DNA of 64,000 nt from Populus alba (GCF_005239225.2 NC_133302.1:12743991-12807990), one strand, 5' to 3'; positions 46,447 to 58,627 are shown, counted from the first letter of the stretch. Translations and numbers: made by a program. The notes: generated by a model from the letters alone, not told the origin.

Positions 46447-49410
46447 TTTGTCGCGTGGGGGGTCACGACGGCGGAGGCTCCTTGACTTGCCTCTTGTTGT
46501 GAGGTGTTGTATATTGGAAAGTTTTTTGGATTTAATCATAAAATTATGATTAATGTTTAGGAGTCGCCACCTAGTATTATGGTCACTAAGAACCTATGGT
46601 CTGCGAGAGTCTGGGCAAGGGACTGGTTGTGCAGGGGAAAGACGCATCACCCCCAGTGCACCCAACCTAAGGTAAACTGCATTGTTGTTTGATTGTTTTT
46701 TTCTAAGTCAGGTTGGTCTTTTTTAAGGTTCAAGGCAGATCTCTCTTCATGAGAAAGTCTCTACCTTATTGGGTTAAATCCTAACCATTCTAAAGTCTGA
46801 ATTTTAGCATCGCATTTACACCTTGTATCTTTAATACCCGAGGGTGTACTTTATCGTATAATTTTACACCCCATAAATATTAAAGTCTACATCCGGACCC
46901 TAAAAAAAGATTGAAAAAAGATTTTTGACATGTTGGTCAAATCCTAATGGATAATCGTAAATTGGTTACGATATCCATTTTTGGAATTGTTTTTTTTTTA
47001 TGAAAAATATGCTTGGAAAAATTTTAGGATTTGGCCATATGCAACAAAATATTTTTTATTTTTGAAAATGTTTTGATTTTTTTTTTTTGAAATATTTCAG
47101 AGAAAAACCAGGTATTTTAATACCGGATTTGTATTTTACAATGTAAATATACAACCCGATATTATACAAAATGGATAGAAAAATATTTTAGAAAATCAAA
47201 AAAAATTTAAAATGATTTTTGAATTTTTTTGGATTTTTTTTTCAAAAAAAAAATGGGGCGCCGGGCTGGGCCAAACCAGCCCAGCCATTTGGGTTGGGCC
47301 AAAACTAGCCCGACCCAATGGCAAAGTTAATTATTTTGTCGTTGCATGCAGAAATGAATTCTACATGTAGCGGCCTCGACGAAAAAGGAGGAGGCGATGC
47401 TAGGAGGAGAAAGTTGTCTGGCATTGGGGTCTCAGTCGTGATGAGGTGGTTTGGCCGGTGGCTCAAGGGCGTCGGCTGAGGTGATGGTGGCCAGAGTTGG
47501 CTGTGGGAGGAAGAAGAAAAAGTTGCAGAGGAGAGAGAAAAGCTGGAAGGAGAAGACAGAGAAGGTCACGGTGGCTGCTCTGCCACTGATGAAGAGCTGG
47601 GTTGATGGATATTATAGTGGTCAAACCAGTTGTGGAGGTGGAGGTCGGCGCTGATGTTGCTGCTGCCGGTGCTGGAGAAGGAAGAAAATGAAAAATGGTG
47701 GTGTTATCGCTGTGGAGGAAAAGGGAGAAGCACCAGTGGGGAGGGAGAAGTGTGGTGGAGACGATGGTTGTCCAACTAGTGGTGACAGCGGTGGTGGTGG
47801 CTGAAGGTGCGGCTGAGAAGGAGAAAGAAAAGAGGGAAAGACGACAGAAAAAGAAGAAAAAATAAGGGAGGTGGCTAGTTTTTCTCCAATTTTGGACCCG
47901 ATTTTCTCCTCTTTCAGGCCATCAACTCCGCCTCTATATATGGGCGGTGGAAGAGGGTAATCTCTTCTTCACTAGGTTAAAATTTGAGTCCTTTATTATC
48001 TTGGGAAGGATCTCAACTGTTGGTTCAAAGTAGCCTCCCCAAGTTGTCAAATCAGTAGGAAAAGGCTGCCTGAGTTAACCTCTTCACGTCATCACCGACG
48101 TCACCGTGATGTCCCTCATTCTGAACCATTCACATGGGGTTGTAGAGGAACTACAGGGGATCCGTTTCGTGCACGTTTGGTTCGATTTGATGGAGAAATA
48201 ACGCATTAAATGCATCTGCAAAGTAGGCTCTCACGCTGTTTTTTTCGGATAAAATGAAGAAGACAATGAACAGTGACCAGACGACGCGTCGTATGGTCCT
48301 CTTTTTTTTTAAGTAAAACGGCGCCGTTTTGGACGGAATTAAGGATTTTTACTGAATTTCAATTTAGTCCTTCGGCTTTCAATTTGTTTTAATTGAACCC
48401 CTAATTGACCCTAAACGTTTCAATTTAGTCATTGATTTAATGCAATTAAGCCCCTGATGAACTTCAATTGCAGCCCCATATTTACACGCCTTTTGCAATA
48501 TGGTCCTTGGTCTCGGATTTTGTCAATTTAACCCCTAATTGACCATTAAACTTTCAATTTCTTCAATTTAGCCCCCGGTTTTTATCAATTAAGCCCTTAA
48601 AGTGTGGCGCCTCTTGCAATATGGTCCTTGGTCTCATATTTTTTCAATTTAACCCCTAATTGACCACAAAACTTTAATTTTCTTGCAATTTTTCCCCTGA
48701 TTTCAATCAATTAACTTGGTAAAAATTAAATTTGGTCTCTTAAAATTCCAATCATTTCAATTAAGCCCAAATTAAGCTCCCAAACTTAATTTTTCACCAA
48801 TTAAGCCTCAAATAAAATTAATTTGATCCATTTAAAGTATAATTAAGTCCTTGCACTTAATTTAATTCTTCAATTGGACCCAAATTAATTCTTAAACATA
48901 ATTAAAATTTAATTTGGCCCTTGATTAAATCAAATTGGCCTCTTAAAAAATTAATTATGTTCTTGGACTTAATGTTTCACTAATTAAGCCCCAAATAAAA
49001 TTAATTTGACCCATTTAAAGTATAATTAAGTCCTTGCACTTAATTAAATCCTTTAATTGAATCAAAATTAATTCTCAAACATAACTAAAATTCAATTTGG
49101 CCTATGATTAAATCAAATTGGCCTATTAAAAATTTAATTATGCTAGTAGACTTAATTTTTATGCAAATTCGTCCAATAATCATTTAATTTGACCTTAAAT
49201 TTGTTTTTTTTTCTCCATTTTTGGGTATAATGGGGTACAATTAGGTCTTGAATTTCCTTCAACAAATTGCAGCTTGATTCCCCGACCTACTTTCTCCATA
49301 TTGCCAGTTTTTATTTTATTTTTTTATTTTTATTTTGAAAAAAAGAATTATTTTTGGAGAATAACCCAGAATTAGGTTATGACATCGTTAATGACATGAG
49401 AACCTTTGAA
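46447..49410 (-). repeat. LTR-like repeat region of a gypsy-type element (candidate)
   Basis: On the minus strand near 46573-46559, GGTGGCGACTCC reads like a tRNA primer-binding site of a large gypsy group. To its right are about 2.8 kb with LTR-like features. There is a purine-rich transcribed-looking block (47400-47900) and a pyrimidine-rich block with many degenerate copies of phrases such as caatttaacccctaattgac and aattaagtccttgcacttaa (48350-49200). No protein is encoded. The termini and element orientation are not proven, and the primer-site reading was not checked against a tRNA set. Confidence 0.35.
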
Positions 49411-49898
49411 TGACCTATGCTCATGTTATTAGGACAATTTTCATCGCCATATTTATACATGAGATTTTCTAATTTTTATTTTAATGTTTAAACATGAGGA
49501 TTATAAAATTTAATGGATTATTTGTGCAAGTTAAGGATTAATATTTTGTAGAAGTGGGTTTAATTAATACTTGAAGGATCAATAAATAAGTTTTTCCAAC
49601 ACCATAAATGTATAAATGTGACATTTTAATATAAATTTTACAAAAAAAAACAATGTATGGAAAATGTAACAAAAACTCTTTTTTGTGACTAAATTATTAA
49701 CTCTTTTTAGCAACAAAGATTTTCATCACTAAATATATTGTTAAAAAAATTGTTTTCATATTACATCATGTAAGCATAAATTTAATGAAGTCTAATAAAA
49801 AAATATTTTTTTTTTAAGTTAACATGTACAAATAAATAAAAAATTAAATCTTGACACAACTAACATATCTAAAAGAAAAAAATACTTGTACCATAACC
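49411..49898. other. AT-rich intergenic DNA
   Basis: AT-rich with poly-T and poly-A runs. Nothing was recognised. Confidence 0.4.
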
Positions 49899-51574
49899 AT
49901 AGTTATCAAACACGACCTGACCTGACGGGTTGATCTAGGAACCAAGCAATCTAAGGTCTTGGTGGGATTTGAAGTGGCAAAACCTGGGCCTACAATTAGC
50001 CACATGAAACCTAGACAACCCAACATAACTCGGGTGAGACTTTTTTTTTAGATCTTTTTTTATCATGTTTTTTGTGTGCATTAGTGGTTTCAATTTAAGG
50101 AACAAAAAGAAATTATTACTAAAGACAAAAGCCATAGGCATTGCCTCACATGCAGAGGGAATCAAAGGTTTTCCTCTTACTCGACCCAACCTTATATGGG
50201 AAAGTCTACCACTTTTTTCTTGTTGATTACTAACTCATATCAAACTTCACTATATAAACACTAGAAAAAAGTTTTATTTTTTCAATGTAGGATTGAAAGC
50301 CCATTGATATATATATACTCTATATTATCAAAAAGAAAGGCGCGTTTAAATTTTGGTTTAAGGCAATGTTTGTTTCCTGGAAAGTAGTTTCCGGAAAACC
50401 ATTTTCCAAACTTTCCTGTGTTTGTTTGTCATTAGGAAAGTTGGTCAACGGAAAACACTTTCCGGTCAATTTCAGTCAAAGAAAAATTTGACTTAGTTTT
50501 CAGGAAAGTGTTTTCCTTTTAGCTGTGTTTGTTTTCCGGAAAGTGGTTTCTAGGAAATCACTTTCCAAACTTTCTTGTGTTTGTTTGCCAGTAGAAAAGC
50601 TGGTAAATGGAAAATAATTTCCAGTAAAAGGAAAATTTGGCTTGGTTTTCAGGAAAATGTTTTCTTGAAAAATTTAAGGGGAAAACACTTTCCGGAAGTT
50701 GTGAAAAATTTAGAAATGTCATTATTTGCTGATTATATCAAATTTGATCCTCAAACTTTTGATTGCTATATATATTTTGTTTTGAATATTTATTTTTCAA
50801 TTTCATCTCTTAAAATTTTATTTTTATATTAACTTTGGTCCTTATTTTTATAATTGCTATTTGCTTTTTCCTTATCATATTTTTATTGAAAATTTTTTAT
50901 CTATCAAATTTGGTCTTCATTCTTTTGATTGTTACTTATTTTATTTGAAATAATTTATGAAATGTTGATTATTATTATTTTAATTTCTTCATCTTTCATT
51001 TTTTTTTAATTTTTTAGATTTGATCTCTATTATTTTGGTTATTATTTATTTTATTTGAGATAATTTATGAAATTATTTTTTTTTCAATTTCATTCTCATT
51101 CAACTTTTTAATTTGTAAGATTTGTTCCTCATTATTTTAATAAACTTGAGAAAAATAAAATATTAATAAGTTATTTTCCAGCTCATTTTCCATGACATAA
51201 CCAAACACTGGAAAGTGTTTTCCAACTCATTTTCCATTACACTACCAAACATCGAAAAATACTTTTTTAGAATTCACTTTCCAATTCACTTTCCAAAAGG
51301 AAAACTACTTTCTAGCAAACAAACGGAGACCTAAATACTTCAACTTAAAAGGAGTAAGATAATATCTTTTCATTGTGGGATAAAAAAACATTTTGAAATA
51401 ATCTTTTAAACATCATTATTTACAACATATATGGATTGTTTATTAAATTTTTCATGTGGGATATTAAAAAATCAAATATTTTTTTAATATTCTCGAGTTA
51501 ATCTGGGTCAACCTATATGCCTCGAGACCCAGCCTCTTGGTCGGGTCATCTTTTGGATCGAGTTTACTAACTAT
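49899..51574. mobile_element. Inverted-repeat MITE interrupted by a second MITE
   Basis: The left end ATAGTTATCAAACACGACC and the reverse complement of the right end ATAGTTAGTAAACTCGATCC form inverted termini. They are followed inward by matching gac-cgac or ggtcgggt-type words (about 49915-49990 against 51490-51560). Without the inner insertion the element is about 700 bp. The target duplication is not clear, so the superfamily is left open. Confidence 0.5.
50362..51331. mobile_element. PIF/Harbinger-type MITE with TAA target duplication
   Basis: The left terminus GGCAATGTTTGTTTCCTGG and the reverse complement of the right terminus GGTCTCCGTTTGTTTGCTAG fit the GG-N5-GTTTGTTT form of PIF/Harbinger (Tourist-like) ends. 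TAA flanks both sides (50359-50361 and 51332-51334). Inside, a GTTTGTTTTCC-GGAAAGT block is repeated at about 50370 and 50530, and its inverse occurs at 51180-51320. The length is 970 bp with no coding capacity. Confidence 0.75.
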
Positions 51575-52659
51575 AATCATAATCATTACACAGTTTCCAA
51601 GTATTTGTAATTTTGTATAATATATAATACAATAATTTGTTTTCTCATCTACAAATTTGTTACAGTGACATAACTAGACTTCATAAGAATTGAATTGCTT
51701 TTTTTCATACCAAAGAGGAGATCAACTACTCAACATTTATGTTAAATCAATCATATAAAAAACAGCTAAAATGGAAAGCAAATTCATTGTAGCCCCATTA
51801 ATATTTTCTCATTCACTGCTATAGTGTAATGACCCTTTATTCTTCCTAAAAAAATTGTTTGCCTTTGAATTATAGGCATTTTTGTCTTTCTACATAGTAA
51901 ATTAGTTGTTATAAGTTTGTTTGGGGGTATTATCAGCTTTTACATGTATTAATGAATAGTTAAATAACCAAAAATCCCCCTAAACCAAAATATATAGTAT
52001 TGTCAGGCAAGGGTATTTTTGCATATTTATATATATATAGTAAAATTACGCATATGCCTTGAGATCCTAAAAAATTAACATATGGAATCAAGGGTAATGG
52101 GGTCTTTTTGCTTTAGGTTTTTTTTTTAATTGTTGGTTTGGTCAAGGGTAATAACATCATTCAACATTTAATGATTTTTTTTTAATTTAAGAAGCTATGC
52201 ATCTGCACGTTAAAGACGCCATGCTTTTTGGACGATGGGTGCGACGTCGCCTAGTGGTGTAAAATATGCTTTCATTGTCTCATTTTATTCTTTTTCGTCT
52301 CCTCTTCCTTCTTGGATGGTGTGTGCTAGCTTATAGTGGTCGGTTTATCACTAGTTGGCTTTTTTTCTCTTCATTTCTCTCTCCTACCTAAAAAATAAGC
52401 TATGGTCCTTTGGTATTTTCTTAGACTTTTATCTATTTTCAATTTAATTCTTAAGTTATAATTTGTAATGTATAAATTTCTTTTCAATTTGTTCATTTTT
52501 CTTTTGATTTTTGTAATTTTTTTCCTGGGTTCTTTTATTAAAGTTTTTATAATTTTCAATTATATCATTCAAATTAGGTTTATGATTTTTTTTTTTTTCA
52601 ATGATGATGATTATGATGATAGGTTGTTATAATGGGCTTATGCAAGACATATCAACCAA
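51575..52659. other. AT-rich intergenic DNA
   Basis: No gene or repeat terminus was recognised. A slightly GC-richer island occurs at about 52195-52260. Confidence 0.4.
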
Positions 52660-53460
52660 GGCGAACTACAAAAAAACAACAACCCAAGAAGAACAAACCT
52701 TAATAAATTTGATTCATATTCAAGGTGGGCTTGAGGACCATTGGTCATGATAAGAGGGTAATTTTAGCATTGATGGGCTTTCTTGTCAAGTATTTTGTGT
52801 TTCCTAATCCAATAAGAAAATCATAAATTATTTGGGCAGAGAAAGTCTAATCTATCAAGAAGTCTAATCTATCAATGAGATTTAATTGGAAGAAAAATCT
52901 TATTCTACCTTCGACACTAAAAGTGATGGCAAAATAGGATTATTGGAATAAGAAAATTCTTTAGTCTATTCTTCAAACAGAAGTGGTGGCATTGTAGGAT
53001 AAAAATTCCAAAATATTTATTTTTACTATTTGAAGTTAAGTACTTAGTTTTGGGATTATTTTAGGCCTAGTTTTAAATGGGTCAAGTAAGCCTATTAAAT
53101 TATCTTAGGGGTTTATTTTCAAGAGTATAAATACTTTTTTATAAGATTTATTTTTCATATTTAATTCACATTAATTTCTGCATATTGAAGCATAGAAAAT
53201 AAGGACTTTTCTTACTTGGTTCTTAATTGAACTATACTCTTTAAAGAATTGATCAATTTTTATTGTGATTTTAAAGTTCTTGTGCTCATCTCCAGGTGAG
53301 GACGTTGTGTGAGGGTGGTTATTATAGTCTTTATGCCTTAGGGTAGGTCATCCATTGTGTCAAGCTCAATTCTCAATCTTAAGCCAGAATTAGAAAGATC
53401 TTGGGTTTGCAAATTCAATTAAATTGTGCTAAGATTCGTATTAGTAATAGTAATAATTGT
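52660..53460 (+). mobile_element. Solo or truncated gypsy LTR relic
   Basis: The organisation matches the LTR-like part of the relic at 3480-4070: ttttaggcctagttttaaatg, then a TATA-like gtataaatac at about 53127, then the pair ttgatcaatttttattgtgat and cttgt. It ends in a weak primer-site-like attcgtattagta near 53437. It contains an internal repeat of agtctaatctatcaa at about 52847-52880. No internal coding region follows. Confidence 0.45.
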
Positions 53461-53465
53461 GGTGA

Positions 53466-53475
53466 TAACAACAAT

Positions 53476-53513
<38 letters not shown>

Positions 53514-53515
53514 AA
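53466..53515. repeat. CAA trinucleotide microsatellite
   Basis: About fourteen AAC/CAA units interrupted once by AAT, directly after the LTR relic. Confidence 0.9.
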
Positions 53516-54302
53516 ACTATGATAATGATAATAGTGATATTTCATTATTCAATGCTAGATTTGTTATGAATTAAGTTTTACCATTTTTTTCATATATAGT
53601 TTCTTCCGGTCCAATGATTAGAGTTAAAGGTTTGAAAAGTTGATGTAGTTTGGCTTCTTTTTTTTTTTTTTTTTGCTTTATTGTTCGATTTCACGTTTAA
53701 CATTAGTTTTTTAAAATAAAAAAAACTTTGTAGTTTTCTTAAATTTATTTTCTATGGGGTTAACTCAATTTCATAACTTGGACAATAAGTTTTACATGTT
53801 AAGAAGAGTTGGTTTGTTCCTTATTATTCAGCTTTCATATCCATCATGTGACCTTGGGTTAACTCGATTCGAATTTTAATGTTATTTTTTTATCCAATTA
53901 TATAATTTTTGAGGTTATTTTTTGAAGTTATTATGATTTTATTTTATTTTATTGTAATTTTGTTTGTTTAGTATAGTTGTTTTATTTTCATCTAATTAAA
54001 ATGAAACAAACTTGGTGTGCCATGGCGCACATAATTAGTTGTTGGGTCCTAAACGGTATGGACTAACCAGCATTATTTGTCTAAGGAAAATTCTAGAGTG
54101 TAGTCAAGTGGCCAATAGAAGAACAAAGTGTTCACCCAAAAAAAAAGAAGAAACATTGCACTTGGAATTTTCTTCCAAGGCTTGCTATCTTGTACTGGTA
54201 GGAGAAAAATAGATTGACTATTTTTATGGAATAATTCATTAAAAAAATATTCTGCATGTGAGCCGTTGTGTACACTTCTCCAAATCCTTTAATTCAGTCC
54301 CA
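53516..54302. other. FLA 3' flank and AT-rich spacer
   Basis: Mostly AT-rich with a long T-run at about 53660-53675. No gene was recognised. The portion next to 54302 should hold the FLA 3' UTR. Confidence 0.4.
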
Positions 54303-55049
54303 CTATATAGAGAGAACCCGAGCATTTAACACCAAAATAGAAGTCGCTAAGAATCTTAATAAACCTCCAAGAGAAAGACTTTCTAGTTGGGAAGAGGCTG
54401 AATGTTTTGGGTTGTGCTCTTGGTCTGTCGGCGCAGCCGCCCCAGGAGGAGGCGCTGATGATGGAAATGATGGAATATCTGGAAATGGGAGTGATGGGCT
54501 TGGTGGTGTGGCCACAACAGCGGGACTTGTGCTGTTGGAACAAGCAGGTAAAGGATTCCTATCCGTAGCTACTAGCAGCACCCCATCGATGCCATGGCAT
54601 CTAATTGAAGACCCTGCGGTGCATAGATCTGGGCTGGAGATCTTGACATTGTTGAGAAAGAAACTCTTCCTTCCCTTGTTGGAAATGTTAAGCATATAAT
54701 CGGGATCGGAACTGGGAATCAGCGAGCCTGGTGGAATATGTCGCAGGTGATCAAAGAGCAAGGGTGATGGGATTGAATGGCGAAGCAAAAAATCAGAAAC
54801 AGCATTTTGATGCATCCTGATTTTAGACAATATACGATCCTTGGGCATCAAGAAAGTGACATTCCCCTGAAATCTCTGATCAAGTGGGGACATGTTAATG
54901 AGCATGACAAAACTGAAGTAGTTGGCTCTTGCCATCTCGTCAGTGGCGACGACAAGGTCTTGGCTTGTTGAAGGAATGTCCGGTGGTGGGCTAGCTGCAC
55001 AGACGAGTACTTTCATGAGAAGCACTAGCAAGGTCGTGAAAGCTTCCAT
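54303..55049 (-). CDS. Fasciclin-like arabinogalactan protein, single domain, intronless
   Basis: 248 residues in one exon, from ATG at 55049 to TAG at 54303. Residues 1-19 are a hydrophobic signal peptide (LLVLLMKVLVCAA), so the protein should enter the secretory path. Residues about 30-165 form one diverged fasciclin-like domain: MARANYFSFVMLINM, then VTFLMPKDRIL in the H1 position, FLLRHSIPSPLLFDHLRHIP, and IRCHGIDGVLLVATDR in the H2 position. Asn-X-Ser/Thr sites occur at 52, 63, 121 and 172. Residues 174-207 are Pro/Ala/Ser-rich, an arabinogalactan-type glycomodule. The tail from about 226 is hydrophobic (LGGLLRFLATSILVL) and could signal a GPI anchor. Family roles are in the cell wall and cell-surface adhesion. 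The specific orthologue is not assigned. Confidence 0.85.
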   Translation of the reverse strand: MEAFTTLLVLLMKVLVCAASPPPDIPSTSQDLVVATDEMARANYFSFVMLINMSPLDQRFQGNVTFLMPKDRILSKIRMHQNAVSDFLLRHSIPSPLLFDHLRHIPPGSLIPSSDPDYMLNISNKGRKSFFLNNVKISSPDLCTAGSSIRCHGIDGVLLVATDRNPLPACSNSTSPAVVATPPSPSLPFPDIPSFPSSAPPPGAAAPTDQEHNPKHSASSQLESLSLGGLLRFLATSILVLNARVLSI

Positions 55050-55652
55050 GGCAGTTGCTTTTGGGTGAAAGAAGGTGAAGAGAGATCTGTCTTTAATTGG
55101 GTCTGTTCAATGAAGAAATTATGTAATGATGTTTAGAGATGTAATTAAACATGGTGATGTTAGGTTTGAACATGCATTTGTGCTGTTTCAACAACTCATC
55201 ACTTCACATTTCCTGCATGAACAGCTTCAGCAATTCTTTTTAAGGGAAGCTTTACGTGTTGCAGTAAGGTTAATTGCAGTTTTTTTTAATTCGCTCGTAG
55301 ATTTCGTTATATAAAGGAAGAGCAAAGCAACTCATCACTCATTAAAAATTAAAAAGAAAAGAAAAGAAAGTCAGCATATTTAGCCTAAGAAAAAACAAAG
55401 TGTTTTGGCATAAATAAATAAATAAAGGTCAGCGAGTGCTCACTGGTAAATAGTATTGGAAAAAATGGTTTTTAGATATAGTTATCGGATACATTTGAGA
55501 ACTAAATAAAAATATAAGATAAATACACCTTTTTTTTTCTTTTTTTTGGTTAAAACTTGCTAAAAAATACTCTCAAATATTATTACAATAACATGGGATA
55601 TTGAAATGATTAAATTTCATTGTGGTCAAAAAATCCTCGATGACGAAGTTGG
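55050..55652. other. FLA upstream region
   Basis: TATATAA occurs on the minus strand near 55309, about 260 bases before the FLA start, and is a possible TATA box with a long leader. Beyond 55340 the sequence is AT-rich and unassigned up to the element at 55653. Confidence 0.3.
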
Positions 55653-57590
55653 TGTTGAGTTCTCGAATATCATTATACAACATAAATAATAAAACAAAAT
55701 TGTTTGAAAGTCTCTAGGATTTCGTTAGATAAATCTAGAGTTATTTAATAATTTATTACATGAAGATCTGATTTTCTTCAATTTTAAATAATTCCTTAAA
55801 GGTTGGGTTGTCGCAAACCACAAACCATCCAATTATCTTACCCTAATGGTAATCCACACGAACCACCAATAAAAAATCTTCTAAATCCATTTTTAGGAGA
55901 AGGAGATTGTTATGCCTAGAATGTTAGCTCTCTATTATTTAACTTGCATAGTTTTATGTGTATCAGACAATAATTTTTAAAAAATAAGAGATATAACTTA
56001 CTACTTATAGAGAAATCTAAAAAACACTATAAATTGGCAAAATATCAATTTTTTCCTGAATAATATTCATATATTAATTTAGGACAATTTTAGACATTAA
56101 CTCAATTAAATCCTTACTTGATTTTTCTAGGTCTAGAAATATAATCCACATACTAAATATATTCTAGTCTTTAATTTCTAAAATATATTTTAATCAAGTC
56201 ATACTTAATTAAATTATCGTAGTTTAATTTCTAACTAATGGTTCTTAATATGTGTGACCCATTAGGTTCCTAATATGTTTGCCCAAATATAAATTATAAT
56301 TCTAATTAAATAAGATTAAATAAATTAAATAATTTAATTTATTATCAATTCAAAAATTGATTAATTATAATTGAAGATGAGGTGCATCGCCTAGCAACGT
56401 GTCATGATCCTCCAAATATTAAAAAAAATCATTAGTGGTTCGACTTAACCTTTCAGTGATCGGTTTCTCAGTGTAATTAATATACTTTCATCAATAATGT
56501 TTCAATTTAATATTGAAGCATGGATTGTGTTTGTCATGTTAAATCATGTTTGTATTTTACATAATAGTCATTGATTGTTTGAATAACATTTGAAACCCTT
56601 TTCAAATTTCATTACATTTTAACTAAGGATTTCTCAGTTAATATTATTTGAGAATAAATGAAAACATTTTTTCCTAATTCAACTGAGGTGATGAATCCTC
56701 ACTTAAGTATCTTCATATAGTTTTATATACCAAATGTCTATCATTTTATTGTCTCAATTAAAATAACATGTAAAATGATCAAAACATAACATTCTCTATA
56801 TAAGATCACTTAGTGATCTTAGGTCTAAGGATCACTTACACAATCGTCATGTGAGTCTTTTCATAGATATAGGTGAACTCTCATTATGAAATTCTAATGC
56901 GGGTTAGTTCAGTGTATATAGCTTATGACAAACACATACATATTAGTTTTAAGCATTCCTAATATGTCTACTTATAAGAACAGTAGCTTCTTTTCATAAA
57001 GAAAAGAACATAACATATACCAGACTCTACGACTCTAATAATGTTCAATATTTAAAAAAGCATTGACTAAAAACATTTTACGAACAATACTTTGATGCAA
57101 TAAAAATCTTATAATTATAACAAGTTTATAATTTTATTTGTAAAATTTTATCTCATAGACTTTATCTTTATTCTAGATTCATAAATCAAATATTAGATTC
57201 ATTAATTTAATATTATATGAATAAAAAAGATAATTTAAACCTTTATTAATAATAAATATGTATTTACATAAATATAAAAATGCCACATGTAATCAATCGA
57301 TTAGTTACAAGGCATATTAATCTAACATTTAGGCATAGCAATCCCTTTCTACTAAATAAGAATTTAGAAGATTTTTCACTGATAATTTGTATAGATTCTT
57401 GTTGTATGCCAGATAATTAGATGGTTTGTGATTTGCGGCAACTCGGTCTTTAAAGTATTATTCAAAGCTGGAAGATCTTCAAATAATAAATCTCTAAACA
57501 ACTCTATATCTATATAACAAGATCCTAAAAACTTTCCAATAAATTTATTTTATTATTTCTACTGCGTTTATAATATTCAAGAATCCAACA
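55653..57590 (+). mobile_element. Long-terminal-inverted-repeat element, copy B (most complete)
   Basis: 1938 bp. The left end begins TGTTGAGTTCTCGAATATCA and the reverse complement of the right end begins TGTTGGATTCTTGAATATTA. The inverted similarity continues for about 270 bp (55653-55925 against 57590-57325), including AAGATCT, GTTG-CGCAAA-CACAAACCAT and ATTG-TATGCCTA. The core is AT-rich and non-coding. On the minus strand, a TATA-like ctataagtag near 56008 points towards the left end. No clear target duplication is visible. Long inverted repeats without coding capacity suggest a non-autonomous MULE-like element, but the class is inferred. Confidence 0.6.
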
Positions 57591-57766
57591 TATCTATCAT
57601 TAAGAATAATTGTGATGGATGATCACTCCATCACTATCAAACTTTCCTAACCTTCCATTCCAATGACATCTCTCCCAATATCCATCATTAACAATAATTG
57701 TGATGGATGATCACTCCATCACCATCAAACTTTCCTAACCTTCCATTCCCATGACATCTCTCCCAA
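57591..57766. repeat. Two-copy 88-bp tandem repeat
   Basis: tatctatcattaagaata, then attgtgatggatgatcactc, then catgacatctctcccaa is followed 88 bp later by a near-identical copy (57679). The first unit starts exactly at the terminus of the element ending at 57590. Confidence 0.85.
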
Positions 57767-58627
57767 TATCCTTGATCCTCTGCCTCCCTTTACCTATAAA
57801 TCTACTCTCTTTTAAAAATAACTTCGGCAATAATGTCCCTATCGTTTCATTAAGAGATCAGGGAACCACTACCGCTGCTCCACACTCGTGAGCTTCATTT
57901 TTTAGTACCAACGTAGCTAACTATCATCGATACGCCTAAATCTCCACTGCCCATGCCCCACCGCCTTAGCTAACAACTCTTAAAGGATGGCTTTTCTTAC
58001 AGTTTATAAGACTTAGTGAAGCAATCCTTGTCTATTTTCACTAAGAATGTGTTGTGTCCGGTAAGAATAAAGGGGGTTTTATCAATTATGTCGACAAATG
58101 GCTTAATAACGATGCATCTTCCTTGTTCTGTCATCAGCTTGTTATAATAGAGTTGACCATGCAAGATGAAAATCACTTGCGGATATTTGTTCAACTTGTA
58201 ATGTAATTAAAAGGAGAATCAATTTCAAATATTCGCAGTCCGATAAGGTCAAACAGTCCGATAACGTGCGATATAACAGCATGAGCACAGGGCCCCGCCA
58301 TAGCCATGAAGCGTTGGAATAAACAGGGCAATTTCCCTTAAAATTGATACACTTTTCTTAGTAACAAAAGAAGACAATGATCACAATCCTAATCATCTAC
58401 GTAAAGATGGGTCTCTGGTTTTAGTATTTCATGTAATGCATTGTCAAGAACAGTGCCAAGAAGACCAGTTCCCTTTACTAGAACTTTTGTGAAAGTAAAC
58501 AGCCACTACACAGAATGTGTTAAGGAAAATATCTAGCCTGTACTCCAGCAGATAGATGTTTTGAAAAAAGAATTTAGTAAAGGAACGTAATTGAATAAAT
58601 TAAACAAAAAAGAAAGAAAAAGACCTA
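57767..58627 (-). other. CSLD 3' flank
   Basis: The part next to 58627 should be the CSLD 3' UTR. Sequence at 57780-58300 is of mixed composition. It contains a 65-codon minus-strand open frame (58194-57997) that I could not match to any family. Confidence 0.4.

Noticed and set aside
47451..47654. Open frame rich in Gly, Lys and Glu
   Set aside because: It lies in repeat-like purine-rich DNA, is short and has no recognisable domain.
53466..53515. CRISPR-like regular repeats
   Set aside because: It is a simple CAA microsatellite. No array with spaced identical repeats exists in this plant sequence.
54268..54699. Open frame of 143 codons antisense to the FLA gene
   Set aside because: It mirrors the Pro/Ser-rich FLA coding strand, has no signal or family, and the FLA frame is clearly the coding one.
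57997..58194. 65-codon minus-strand open frame downstream of CSLD
   Set aside because: No recognised motif, no splice partners and in the 3' flank. Noted within the flank entry only.
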